Shown here: positions 1 to 7,981 of the stretch, piece after piece | How the letters are laid out: each line of letters opens with the position of its first letter | Numbering within the stretch: the stretch's first letter is position 1 | NCBI GenBank assembly: GCA_937916075.1 | Contig: CALGHW010000427.1 | Span: 1 to 17,147 of the forward strand | DNA from: an uncultured Prevotella sp. | GTDB taxonomy: Bacteria; Bacteroidota; Bacteroidia; Bacteroidales; Bacteroidaceae | Length of the DNA: 17,147 nucleotides | Direction: 5' to 3' | Made by a program: the position numbers and the translations under genes | Notes under the pieces: generated by a model | Database searches by the model: none | The model's input: only the letters and a program-made list of their open reading frames with translations | What the model was told of the DNA's origin: nothing

Positions 1-2449
1 GGGTGATGACGGGAGTACCAAGCTTCTCTGTCACCACGACATTCCAAAGCCACAGGTCGCCCTGCATCTTGTCGGAGCAACAACGGAAGGCAATATAGAT
101 ATCCTGACCGGCATAACGGCTGAGGTCGACCTCCTCCATGTGCTGCTGGCTGAAATAGTCGGCAAAGGAGAAGCGCTGCTCCAGATTGAAGTCGGCAATG
201 TCGCTGCTTTTGGTCGACACGTAAACCTCCAGATTCTCGACCGATGTCTCCTCGGCCACGCCACGGGTAAAGAAGAGCACGCCATTGTCGGGCACATGGA
301 TGCGGCGCTTGCTGATCAGCCAGTCGTCGGCGTCGTTCCAGTAGTCGAAGGAGTAGACAATGGCGTTGGAGCTCTCGTCGATGACCCAGGTGGTGCCGTC
401 GGCGTTGCGGTCGGTTATCTGCCAGCAGTCGGGCTGTCCGTTGGTCCAGGAGGTGAAGTCGGCCACGAAAGGAGCCTCGGCCGTCTTGCACTCGGTGCTG
501 AAAGGCATGCTCGAGCCATAAGCCACGGTACCGTCGCTCAGCTTCATATAGGAGCGCACGGTGTAATTGCTGCCTGGCTGGAGGGTGTTGACAGTGAGCT
601 GTGGGGTATGGATGTCGGCTACCGGACTGCTGGATGTGCCCGCTGCGCCCAGCGACGGCTCGGCAGAGCCTAAAGTCCAGCAGAAGCCCACCTCGTCGAT
701 ATCCACCTCATGATGGATGATGTCGGCCTTAAACGTGGCCAGGGTGTCGCGTATCTCGGCAGGTATCTCCGTCTTGATGACGTTCCACACCGTGGCACCG
801 CCCTTCACCTGGAAGCGCACCTGGCCGCCATCCTCCGTGATGTTGGTCACTGGCACACCGAGTGACTCGCCGTCCCAGTTTCGGGCGGCAGGACGCGACG
901 TGTCGGTAAACGAGGTATTGGCCGAGGTGCCGGGATAGGTATCGCCCGGACGTGAGTTGGCATCGTCCACATTGTCGGCCGGCACGATATACATACAGCG
1001 GTGCTTGGCATTGTTGTTGGGGCCATTCACGTCCCAGTATTCTTTGACCATCTCGTCGGTATAGTCATAATGGGTGATGAGCAGTCCGTGACCCGGGATG
1101 TACTTGTCCCACCCGGTCTGCTGCCGATTCTCCAAGATAAACCATTCCATGCCTGTGCCGGCGGCGCGCCCGGGCTGGGCGTTGATGTAGCGTGCCTTGT
1201 TGTCGGCGATGGAGGCCAGGGTTACATCCTCGGCGGTGTTGAGCTCCCGGATGTCCTCACCCTCTTTCATCCAGCCCATCTGCATACGCTCGAAAGCCAT
1301 CAAGCAGGGAGGCGTGTGGCTGTTGTTGTTGTAGCTGCCCGAAGCATACAGGCTATAAGCACCGGGGTCGAGTCCCTTGCCATTGGTATAACTGTCGGTG
1401 TCGTACATGTCCTTGAGTCCGAGCACATGACCAAACTCATGGGTGAAGGTACCGATGCCGTCCATCGAGGGGGCACCTGCACCCGGCATCCCCACCAATT
1501 CGGCCGAACAGGAGTAGTTATTGACAGTGATACCGTCTATCTCCATCTTCTCGTCGCCCATGTTCCAGCTGTGGGGCCAGATGTCGTCATCGTTGGCCGT
1601 GCTGGCCTCACTATAACCGGCATAAATGATGTAACAGTTGTCCATCTCGCCGTCACCGTCGTTGTCAAACTGCGAGAAGTCGAGCTCGGGATGGTCGGCC
1701 TTGGCCAACTGGCATGCTTCCTTGACCATGTCGCGCGGCCGGGCATCGCTGGCAGCGTCGTCACTGGTGTTCTCGCCATAATACTTGGTGGGCTGCGACA
1801 GCGTATAAGGACCTACTACCTGGAAATTGGGCACGAAGGCTCCCATGGAGTTGTCTCGGTAATAGTCTTTCACACTGCCCGTCCCTCCATTGACACTGTA
1901 GTCTTTCTCGTTGAGCCAGCGATCAAAGTCAGACCGGGTATGACGCATGGTGCTGTCCTGGAAGTTGACCAGGATAACAAGATACTGCGATTCATGGGCC
2001 TCTTCAGCCTTTCCGTTGGCTCCGACCTTGCGCACGGGAGAAACAATGTTACGCCCCAGGGTACGGGCCGGGGCCTTGAGGGTAAGAGGCTTGCGGGCCA
2101 ACAAATCACGGTTGACCAGTGTGGCCGCCTGAAGGCGTGACAGTACCTGTCGCTCAGCGGCGGTACGGTCGGTGGCGTTGTGGGCACGCTGGGCCGTGAG
2201 TGTCTTCCGGCCCGTCTTCTTGTCATAGTCCACATAACGGAAAAAGCCTTCCGGGTCCTTGCCCAGGAGATAACCGTCGGCCGACGTGACAAAATGGAAA
2301 TTCTCGTCACCTTGTATTCTTACCAACAAGGTGGTGCCGTCGGGCTGCTTCATCAATATCGGATAGGGATAGGCGCGGATAGCGGCCACCTCCTGACAAC
2401 AGCCGGCACTGATCAGCGTAGCGAACAGCAGTCTTTGAAGACCTTTCAT
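1..2449 (-). CDS. M6-family secreted zinc metalloprotease, C-terminus cut by window edge
   Basis: Reading leftward from the ATG at 2449 the frame is open for 816 codons to the window edge, so the C-terminus is missing. The protein starts with a signal peptide (MKGLQRLLFATLISAG, probable cleavage near EVAA). An N-terminal domain follows (about 25-110), then the peptidase domain (about 150-430). The zinc motif is HEFGHVLGLKD, with H337, E338, H341, G344 and D347. An upstream acidic loop, DNDGDGEMD (262-270), looks like the calcium site common in M6 enzymes. Residues of about 570-655 look like a fibronectin-III-type sandwich, and from about 658 on the sequence resembles a choice-of-anchor J (cleaved-adhesin) domain. 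The family hydrolyses extracellular proteins. T9SS export is inferred, because the tail is not visible. The expected Met-turn Met is Tyr368 (SLYASGSYN). The gene lies 158 bp behind the 852-residue protein; I see no good TAnnTTTG promoter between them. Confidence 0.9.
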   Translation of the reverse strand, partial: MKGLQRLLFATLISAGCCQEVAAIRAYPYPILMKQPDGTTLLVRIQGDENFHFVTSADGYLLGKDPEGFFRYVDYDKKTGRKTLTAQRAHNATDRTAAERQVLSRLQAATLVNRDLLARKPLTLKAPARTLGRNIVSPVRKVGANGKAEEAHESQYLVILVNFQDSTMRHTRSDFDRWLNEKDYSVNGGTGSVKDYYRDNSMGAFVPNFQVVGPYTLSQPTKYYGENTSDDAASDARPRDMVKEACQLAKADHPELDFSQFDNDGDGEMDNCYIIYAGYSEASTANDDDIWPHSWNMGDEKMEIDGITVNNYSCSAELVGMPGAGAPSMDGIGTFTHEFGHVLGLKDMYDTDSYTNGKGLDPGAYSLYASGSYNNNSHTPPCLMAFERMQMGWMKEGEDIRELNTAEDVTLASIADNKARYINAQPGRAAGTGMEWFILENRQQTGWDKYIPGHGLLITHYDYTDEMVKEYWDVNGPNNNAKHRCMYIVPADNVDDANSRPGDTYPGTSANTSFTDTSRPAARNWDGESLGVPVTNITEDGGQVRFQVKGGATVWNVIKTEIPAEIRDTLATFKADIIHHEVDIDEVGFCWTLGSAEPSLGAAGTSSSPVADIHTPQLTVNTLQPGSNYTVRSYMKLSDGTVAYGSSMPFSTECKTAEAPFVADFTSWTNGQPDCWQITDRNADGTTWVIDESSNAIVYSFDYWNDADDWLISKRRIHVPDNGVLFFTRGVAEETSVENLEVYVSTKSSDIADFNLEQRFSFADYFSQQHMEEVDLSRYAGQDIYIAFRCCSDKMQGDLWLWNVVVTEKLGTPVIT

Positions 2450-2516
2450 ACGATATTCTAAAATAATGTTTAGGGTTATAATGATTTGTATTCTTTTCTT
2501 CTAAAAAACAAATAAA

Positions 2517-2562
2517 AGCAGAGACACCAGAATCCCTGATTGGAGATTCCGACATCTCTGCT
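2517..2562 (-). terminator. Rho-independent terminator behind the 852-residue gene
   Basis: Arms 2517-2536 and 2543-2562 pair over 20 bp around a 6-nt loop. Five positions are G-U pairs in the minus-strand RNA but A-C mismatches in the plus-strand RNA, so the structure works only for leftward transcription. The minus strand runs straight on into a T-rich stretch (TTTTATTTGTTTTTT). The hairpin lies 46 bp behind the stop codon at 2608. Confidence 0.85.
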
Positions 2563-2607
2563 TCTCACAGTTTAACGTTCAATAGGATGATTCAACGCTT
2601 TCTTCCT

Positions 2608-5166
2608 TTATTTGACGGCAATCTTCTGGGCTTTGCCATTCACATTCACGATATAGATACCCTTGTTCAGCAGGAGTGTGCCCTGAGCGTTACGCTCGGC
2701 TACCTTCACACCGTTCAGGCTGTACACCTTCACGTCAGCGTCACCATTGACCACAAGGGTATTGCCCACCATGCGGAAGGCTGCGGCATTGCCGTTCACG
2801 GTGTTGATGCCCAAAGTAGGATCTTCGGTAATGGTCACCTTGACAGTAACAGGCTCGTAAGACATGGTGAACTTGAAGTAGTATTCACCCTCTTCACCAG
2901 CCTTGATGGAGTCAGACATTGAGTAGGTGGCCGACCAATCATCTCCATATTCCACATTCAGGTTGAGCATCTCGCTGTTCACGTCGGCAGCGGCATCCTC
3001 CTTGCCCTTGTAGAGATAGCCCTGAATAGAGCCGCTCAGGTCGAAGAACCACTTGCTCGGCTTGGTCAGATTCATCTTGCACCATACCGGTACAGCATAA
3101 GAGGCTGCAGGCAAAGTGGCTGTCAGGCCGTCGGTCAGTTCGAGCGGGTTGGAGAAGTCCTCGCCCGGCTCAAAGTCGCGCAAGTTGAAAGTAACGGTCT
3201 TGCCATCCAAGTCAAGGCTGTTCTTGAGCTGCAGGTGAACCAGGATCTTGTCGCCCTCAGCCACCTTGATGGTGCCTTCATACTTGGAGATATAGTCGCC
3301 ACCCTCCTCTACACTGGTCATCAGTGTGGGGAGATAGTCCTCAGTAGACTTACCGGCCGACACATCGCTGGAATAATCGTAAGTGGCGTCGCACTTGATT
3401 TCGAGCATACCAGCCTTCTTCACATCATACACCAACCAAGTGTTGCCGGCTGTCTTGCCGTCGATGTCATACTTGTCGGTCACCTCGATAGGATTCTCGC
3501 GGCTCTCGCCTTGGGCGAAGTCAGTCTCTTCCAGTGTGAAGACATCATCAGCCTTGGCATCCATCAGTTTGATGAGATAGGTTGTTCCCTTGGTGGCAGC
3601 GATAGAGAAGGTGAAGCCAGACTTCACCACATCATATTCGCCGTCATACGTGCCTGTTCCCTTGGGGAAGGTGATGTCGAGGTCGGTATTGTCCTCCGGA
3701 CCAGTGATGGAGAGCTTGCCTGTACGGGTAGCAGTATAGGTGTAATACCAGGTGCCGTTGCCGCTGATGGTGTTGTTTCCGGCCTTGGCTGCCAACGGCT
3801 TGGTGATGACCTCACCGGCCTGGATGTCCTCATAATTCACATTGAATGTCACAGGAGCCTCCTCCTGGGCTATCCAACGGATAATGTAGGTCTGGTCGTC
3901 CGTGCCTGACACATTGTAACGGGCGTAAACGCTGTCGCTCGCAGGGTTATAAGAGAAGCCTTGCGGATAGATGGCCACACGGGTGTTTTCTTTGTTGGTA
4001 AGGTGGTTCTTGGCCTTGACAGCCAGATACTTCTCTGTTCCGGCAGGAACATTCACCGCATAATAGTAAGTACCCTGGGCAGAAGGCAGAGTCTGCTCGG
4101 TAGGTATCTCTGCCAACACAAGGGGGTTATCCTCCGTCTCACCCTGCTTATACTCTTCAAACGCCAGTTGGAAGGTCTGGGGAGCGTCGGTATCCTCCAC
4201 CTTCGACACTTCAATATAGTAAGTGTTGCCCACATACATATTGGTCACCTCGGTACGCACATTAAACGTGCCGATGGGCGACTGACTGGCGGGGAACTTA
4301 TAAGTGATGTTGTCCTTGCTGGCATAGACAGCCACACGGCCACCCACCAGATTGTCGGAACTGCTGATGGTCATCACACCTGCCTTGGATGGCACATAGG
4401 TGTAATAGTAGGTGCCGAACTCGGCCGGAACGGTATTGTCACCTTCAGCAAGCGTGAATGGCTTGTCGAGCGAACCGGCTGTAGGATAGGTCATGCGGGC
4501 CGAGAACATGAACGGATTGCTCGTGTTGAAGACAATCTCGGTAGCCTTGCCGGCTGTCACGGGTATTTTGTACACGTTGTTGTACTGTGCGTCATAGCTG
4601 ACATCAACTGGTGCGCCATCGGCTGTAACCTTGGAGAGGTAAGTCTTGGTGACCACTTCCAACACACCGTCCTTGTCGGCCGTGTAGGTGGCATACATGT
4701 CGTAGTTGTCATAGTTGTTGACACCTGCCTTGGCATTACCAATAAACTGGACAGTATCAAGTTCTATCTTCAGCGCATTGTCCTTGGTCAGACCTGAACC
4801 CAGTCCGGGGACAAGCTTTTTGTCAAGTGTAAAGCTCATCTCACCCGTGCCATAAGCCATGAAATACACAGGTTCATCCTTCTGGAAAGGATAAATCACT
4901 GTAGGATAAGCACGCGCGCCTTTCAACTGGATGGTATCCGTACCGCTAATGGTGTAAACGCCCATCGAGCCTACCGATGAGTTGACATAGCCAATGCAGT
5001 CTTCCGTGGGGATGTACTTCCAGAAGATGGAGTCTGGCGCACTTCCTTCCACAGTGTAGGCATTGTTGCCTTCCTTGGCTTCAAGGGCCGTCTCATACGA
5101 TGTCTGGGCCCATCCTGTATATACAGAAAGGGTCAAAACCGATGCAAGTAGTAGATTTTTCCTCAT
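2608..5166 (-). CDS. Secreted multi-repeat protein with T9SS type A sorting tail (852 aa)
   Basis: I do not recognise a specific function. A signal peptide (MRKNLLLASVLTLSVYTGWAQ) is followed by about seven diverged repeats of roughly 100 residues, beginning near 22, 125, 230, 342, 451, 553 and 668. Most open with G-x(2-4)-(N/K)P(L/I/F)-x-(L/V) (GSLDKPFTL, GETEDNPLVL, GESRENPIEV, GEDFSNPLEL), then a GTYYYTY/GTWYYTY-like strand and a K/R-x-G-x-(L/M)-x-I strand. This is the look of tandem beta-sandwich domains resembling pre-peptidase C-terminal (PPC) domains. Residues 784-852 match the Por-secretion (T9SS type A) sorting domain: VKVYSLNGVKV, then GIYIVNVNGKAQKIAVK. The protein should therefore be exported and attached to the surface or released. 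No catalytic motif is visible; an adhesin or structural role is a guess. It has its own promoter and terminator and lies just upstream of the M6 protease. Confidence 0.9.
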   Translation of the reverse strand: MRKNLLLASVLTLSVYTGWAQTSYETALEAKEGNNAYTVEGSAPDSIFWKYIPTEDCIGYVNSSVGSMGVYTISGTDTIQLKGARAYPTVIYPFQKDEPVYFMAYGTGEMSFTLDKKLVPGLGSGLTKDNALKIELDTVQFIGNAKAGVNNYDNYDMYATYTADKDGVLEVVTKTYLSKVTADGAPVDVSYDAQYNNVYKIPVTAGKATEIVFNTSNPFMFSARMTYPTAGSLDKPFTLAEGDNTVPAEFGTYYYTYVPSKAGVMTISSSDNLVGGRVAVYASKDNITYKFPASQSPIGTFNVRTEVTNMYVGNTYYIEVSKVEDTDAPQTFQLAFEEYKQGETEDNPLVLAEIPTEQTLPSAQGTYYYAVNVPAGTEKYLAVKAKNHLTNKENTRVAIYPQGFSYNPASDSVYARYNVSGTDDQTYIIRWIAQEEAPVTFNVNYEDIQAGEVITKPLAAKAGNNTISGNGTWYYTYTATRTGKLSITGPEDNTDLDITFPKGTGTYDGEYDVVKSGFTFSIAATKGTTYLIKLMDAKADDVFTLEETDFAQGESRENPIEVTDKYDIDGKTAGNTWLVYDVKKAGMLEIKCDATYDYSSDVSAGKSTEDYLPTLMTSVEEGGDYISKYEGTIKVAEGDKILVHLQLKNSLDLDGKTVTFNLRDFEPGEDFSNPLELTDGLTATLPAASYAVPVWCKMNLTKPSKWFFDLSGSIQGYLYKGKEDAAADVNSEMLNLNVEYGDDWSATYSMSDSIKAGEEGEYYFKFTMSYEPVTVKVTITEDPTLGINTVNGNAAAFRMVGNTLVVNGDADVKVYSLNGVKVAERNAQGTLLLNKGIYIVNVNGKAQKIAVK

Positions 5167-5250
5167 AAACTTGATATTTGATGATTACTAATATACATAT
5201 TTTAAGAGTTTTTGCGCTATTGCGCTTTCACTTCGTCTATATTTCAGCCG

Positions 5251-5278
5251 CAAAGGTAATGATTTTACGTTAAAAAAA
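5251..5278 (-). promoter_or_regulatory. Promoter of the 852-residue secreted protein
   Basis: Minus-strand TACCTTTG (5258-5251) matches the Bacteroidetes -7 element TAnnTTTG. A run of seven T (5278-5272) lies upstream where a -33 TTTG would be expected, so the -33 part is weak. The 5' untranslated leader would be about 80 nt. Confidence 0.6.
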
Positions 5279-5294
5279 GCGCATATTATTTATA

Positions 5295-5337
5295 AAAAGA
5301 TACAACACTATAAAAATTTAACACTTCTGTATCTTTT
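5295..5337 (-). terminator. AT-rich inverted repeat, possible terminator behind ispG
   Basis: AAAAGATACA (5295-5304) and TGTATCTTTT (5328-5337) are perfect 10-bp arms around a 23-nt AT-rich loop. The minus strand continues into a T/A-rich stretch. It lies between the ispG hairpin and the next promoter and could add to termination or bind a regulator. Confidence 0.4.
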
Positions 5338-5354
5338 ATTGTAAGACGCAAATA

Positions 5355-5402
5355 CAGGAGCCATACCCATCTTGCGAAAGCGACGACGGGATATGGCTCC
5401 TG
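5355..5402 (-). terminator. Stem-loop behind ispG
   Basis: Arms 5355-5365 (CAGGAGCCATA) and 5392-5402 (TATGGCTCCTG) pair perfectly. The stem continues inward through CCC/GGG and further pairs, with one bulged base. It lies 24 bp behind the ispG stop. No strong T-run follows directly, so it may be a weak terminator or a 3'-end protecting structure. Confidence 0.6.
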
Positions 5403-5425
5403 CATTGATATACACGAAAAACGGT

Positions 5426-7291
5426 TTATTTGCCGTCTGCGGCATCCTCATGGATAAGCCTCAACAGATGGTCTACAGCCTCGGCTTCAGGCAGATTCTT
5501 TTCCACACACTCCTTCTTGCGGTAAAGGGATATCTTGCCTCTTCCCGCACCTACATAACCATAATCGGCATCGGCCATCTCGCCGGGGCCGTTGACGATG
5601 CATCCCATGATGCCTATCTTCAGGCCGGTCATGTCCTTGGTGGCCTCCTTGATACGGGCTATGGTGGAACGGAGGTCATAGAGCGTGCGACCGCAACCGG
5701 GACAACTGATATACTCGGTCTTGGTCATGCGCAACCGGGCGGCTTGCAGGATACCAAAAGCGGTCTGCTCCACGACTGTGGCCGACAGGTCGCCCTCGTT
5801 CATCAGCCAGATGCCGTCGGTAAGTCCGTCGAACATCAAAGCCCCCATATCTGCTGCCGACTCCAGTTGGAAGTCGCTCTTCTCTGCCGCGTCATGACGG
5901 TACATCTGACAGAACACGACAGGGTTCTTCACACCGTTGGCCATCAACTCATGCACCAAGGCACGCTGCTCACCCAAACGGTTCTGATGGTTGCTCACAC
6001 AGACCACCACCACCTCCGGATGATATTTCAGACAGGCCAGATATTCCTCACTGGGAGCCCCCCACTGGAGAACCAGGAACTTGGCATCGGCCTGCATGGA
6101 GGTCAGAAACGGGGTGGCGTTATAGGGGAAGATCGGATAAAGCGTGTGCCGGGGATGGGCTTCACGCAACTCATTGTAGACATTGAAGTCTACCAGCAAC
6201 GGCTGGCCTGGCTCTTCGGGACAAGAGGCGAAATACTGTCGGCCGTCACCGATATAGACATAGTCGGCCTCTGACGGCGCATAGCCCTGTGTGCGACTGC
6301 TGATGACCACCGGCAGATGGTCGCCGCCTACAGCGGCAACGGGCCGAGTGTCACGGCGTGAGGGACGAAGATAATCAAATCCCTCATACTGCACACCAGG
6401 TATCAACAGGTGTCTGTCACGGCGGGTCACATAGTCCACCAAATGACGGGCCACGGGTATTTCCGCTTCCGGCTCCTCGCTGAGCGACACCCGGATGGTG
6501 TCACCAATACCGTCGGCCAACAAGGCTCCGATACCGACAGCGCTCTTGATGCGGCCGTCTTCGCCTTCGCCGGCCTCCGTCACACCGAGATGCAGGGGAT
6601 AATGCATATCCTCGCGGTCCATCGTGTCGACCAACAGGCGTACCGAGCGTACCATCACGACCGTGTTGCTGGCCTTGATGGAGATGACCACATCGTCAAA
6701 GTGCTCACGCTTGCAGATGCGGAGAAACTCCATGCAGCTCTCCACGATGCCCTCTGGCGTATCACCGTAACGCGACATGATACGGTCCGACAGCGAACCG
6801 TGGTTGACACCTATCCGGATGGCCGTATGGTTGGCTTTGCAGATATTGAGGAAAGGCACGAAGCGCTCGTCTATCTTCTTCAGTTCGGCCGCATATTCCT
6901 CATCGGTATACTCCATGTGCTTGAATGTGCGGGCGGGGTCCACATAGTTGCCGGGATTCACCCTTACCTTTTCTGCATACAGAGCGGCCACATCGGCCAC
7001 ATGCGGATTGAAATGGACATCGGCCACCAACGGGGTCATATAGCCGTCGGCCCGCAACTGGGCATTGATGTTCTTCAAGTTTTCGGCCTCTTTCACACCT
7101 TGCGTGGTGAGGCGCACATATTCTCCTCCGGCCTTGATGATACGCTCGGCCTGTGCCACCGACCCTGCCGTGTCATCTGTGGAGGTGGTTGTCATCGACT
7201 GGATTCTTATCGGATTGTCTCCGCCCAAAGGAGTCGCTCCCACATGAACCTCGGACGACTCTCGGCGGCGGTAATTAAACAAATCTAACAT
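5426..7291 (-). CDS. ispG: 4-hydroxy-3-methylbut-2-enyl-diphosphate synthase (IspG/GcpE), long form
   Basis: This enzyme turns 2-C-methyl-D-erythritol 2,4-cyclodiphosphate into HMBPP in the MEP isoprenoid pathway, using a 4Fe-4S cluster in the cytoplasm. The N-terminal part carries typical TIM-barrel blocks (IRIQSMTTTSTDDT, VADVHFNPHVA, RVNPGNYVD, RIGVNHGSLSDRIM). The C-terminal cluster domain has C530-x2-C533 (SCPGCGRT), C564 (IMGCIVNGPGE) and E571, the expected ligands. At 621 residues it is far longer than the roughly 370-residue E. coli enzyme. The extra domain between barrel and cluster domain is the form known from Bacteroidetes, Chlamydiae and plants. The ATG at 7291 gives the usual start (MLDLFNYRRRES). 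It follows purE after 149 bp that hold a long hairpin and no clear promoter. Confidence 0.97.
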   Translation of the reverse strand: MLDLFNYRRRESSEVHVGATPLGGDNPIRIQSMTTTSTDDTAGSVAQAERIIKAGGEYVRLTTQGVKEAENLKNINAQLRADGYMTPLVADVHFNPHVADVAALYAEKVRVNPGNYVDPARTFKHMEYTDEEYAAELKKIDERFVPFLNICKANHTAIRIGVNHGSLSDRIMSRYGDTPEGIVESCMEFLRICKREHFDDVVISIKASNTVVMVRSVRLLVDTMDREDMHYPLHLGVTEAGEGEDGRIKSAVGIGALLADGIGDTIRVSLSEEPEAEIPVARHLVDYVTRRDRHLLIPGVQYEGFDYLRPSRRDTRPVAAVGGDHLPVVISSRTQGYAPSEADYVYIGDGRQYFASCPEEPGQPLLVDFNVYNELREAHPRHTLYPIFPYNATPFLTSMQADAKFLVLQWGAPSEEYLACLKYHPEVVVVCVSNHQNRLGEQRALVHELMANGVKNPVVFCQMYRHDAAEKSDFQLESAADMGALMFDGLTDGIWLMNEGDLSATVVEQTAFGILQAARLRMTKTEYISCPGCGRTLYDLRSTIARIKEATKDMTGLKIGIMGCIVNGPGEMADADYGYVGAGRGKISLYRKKECVEKNLPEAEAVDHLLRLIHEDAADGK

Positions 7292-7342
7292 GAGAATGAA
7301 AATTATGGATTAAAAATGAAACGTTACCGTAAAGTGAAAAAG

Positions 7343-7429
7343 AAGCGTGGAGAATCAGGGATGAAAAAAAGAAGTATGTTGACAGGCAACAGTCCTGCAA
7401 ATTCTTTTCATTCCTGATTCTCCACGCTT
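7343..7429 (-). terminator. Very long hairpin between purE and ispG
   Basis: Arms 7343-7367 and 7405-7429 pair over 25 positions with a single imperfect pair (g7360/t7411, G-U on the plus strand, C-A on the minus strand). The 37-nt loop holds a second small stem (CAGG 7383-7386 with CCTG 7394-7397). On the minus strand it is followed by CTTCTTTTTC and on the plus strand by CTTTGTTTTCCTCTTT, so it could end transcription in either direction. It starts 11 bp behind the purE stop. Confidence 0.75.
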
Positions 7430-7440
7430 TGTTTTCCTCT

Positions 7441-7947
7441 TTAGTTTGTTTTATATTGATATGTCACTTCGGCCAAGTCCTTGTTGGCCTTTTCTATCTT
7501 GGCTTTCAGGCCACTCTTGTAGTCGGCCAGGCGGGCGGCCAGGTCGTTGTCGGCCAAGGCCATCATCTCCACCGCTAAGATAGCGGCGTTCTGTGCGCCA
7601 TTGACACCCACAGTGGCCACGGGAATGCCCGGCGGCATCTGGATGATGCTCAACATGGCATCGAGGCCATCCAGCATTCCTTTGATAGGCACACCGATTA
7701 CGGGCAGTGTGGTCGATGCGGCGATGACGCCCGGCAGAGCTGCTGCCATACCGGCACCGGCAATAATGACCTTGATGCCACGGTCCTTGGCACCCCGGGC
7801 AAATGCCTCCACGGCATCGGGAGTACGGTGGGCCGACAGGGCATTGACTTCAAATGGCACCTGCATCTCGTCCAAGAACTTGCAGGCCTTCTCCATAACG
7901 GGCAGATCGCTTGTGCTGCCCATGATAATACTTACTTGCGGTTTCAT
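7441..7947 (-). CDS. purE: N5-carboxyaminoimidazole ribonucleotide mutase (PurE)
   Basis: The 168-residue product is the usual PurE length. It rearranges N5-CAIR to CAIR in purine synthesis. Visible signatures are the nucleotide loop IIMGSTSDLPVM (8-18), the catalytic SAHRTP block with H40, AGAGMAAALPGV (63-74), VIGVPI (83-88) and QMPPGIPVATVGVNGAQNAA near the middle. These blocks fit class I mutases, not class II AIR carboxylases. The position that is His in the E. coli block AGAGGAAHLPG is Ala70 here. The gene sits 34 bp behind the PAP2 gene on the same strand, so it is probably co-transcribed with rpoN, and is followed by the long hairpin. Confidence 0.97.
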   Translation of the reverse strand: MKPQVSIIMGSTSDLPVMEKACKFLDEMQVPFEVNALSAHRTPDAVEAFARGAKDRGIKVIIAGAGMAAALPGVIAASTTLPVIGVPIKGMLDGLDAMLSIIQMPPGIPVATVGVNGAQNAAILAVEMMALADNDLAARLADYKSGLKAKIEKANKDLAEVTYQYKTN

Positions 7948-7981
7948 ATTATATATAGTTTGACTTTTTCTTGATTATACA

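Noticed and set aside
1001..2140. 379-codon plus-strand open frame opposite the M6 protease
   Set aside because: The opposite frame has a signal peptide, zinc motif and continuous homology-like blocks; the plus frame is a codon-bias shadow of it.
2307..2555. 82-codon minus-strand open frame across the M6 start
   Set aside because: It begins inside the terminator hairpin and overlaps the signal peptide of the protease in another frame.
7351..7425. Sequence shared between the 2517-2562 and 7343-7429 hairpins (AATCAGG-like core)
   Set aside because: The match is only about 8 bp within different structures and is best explained by chance.
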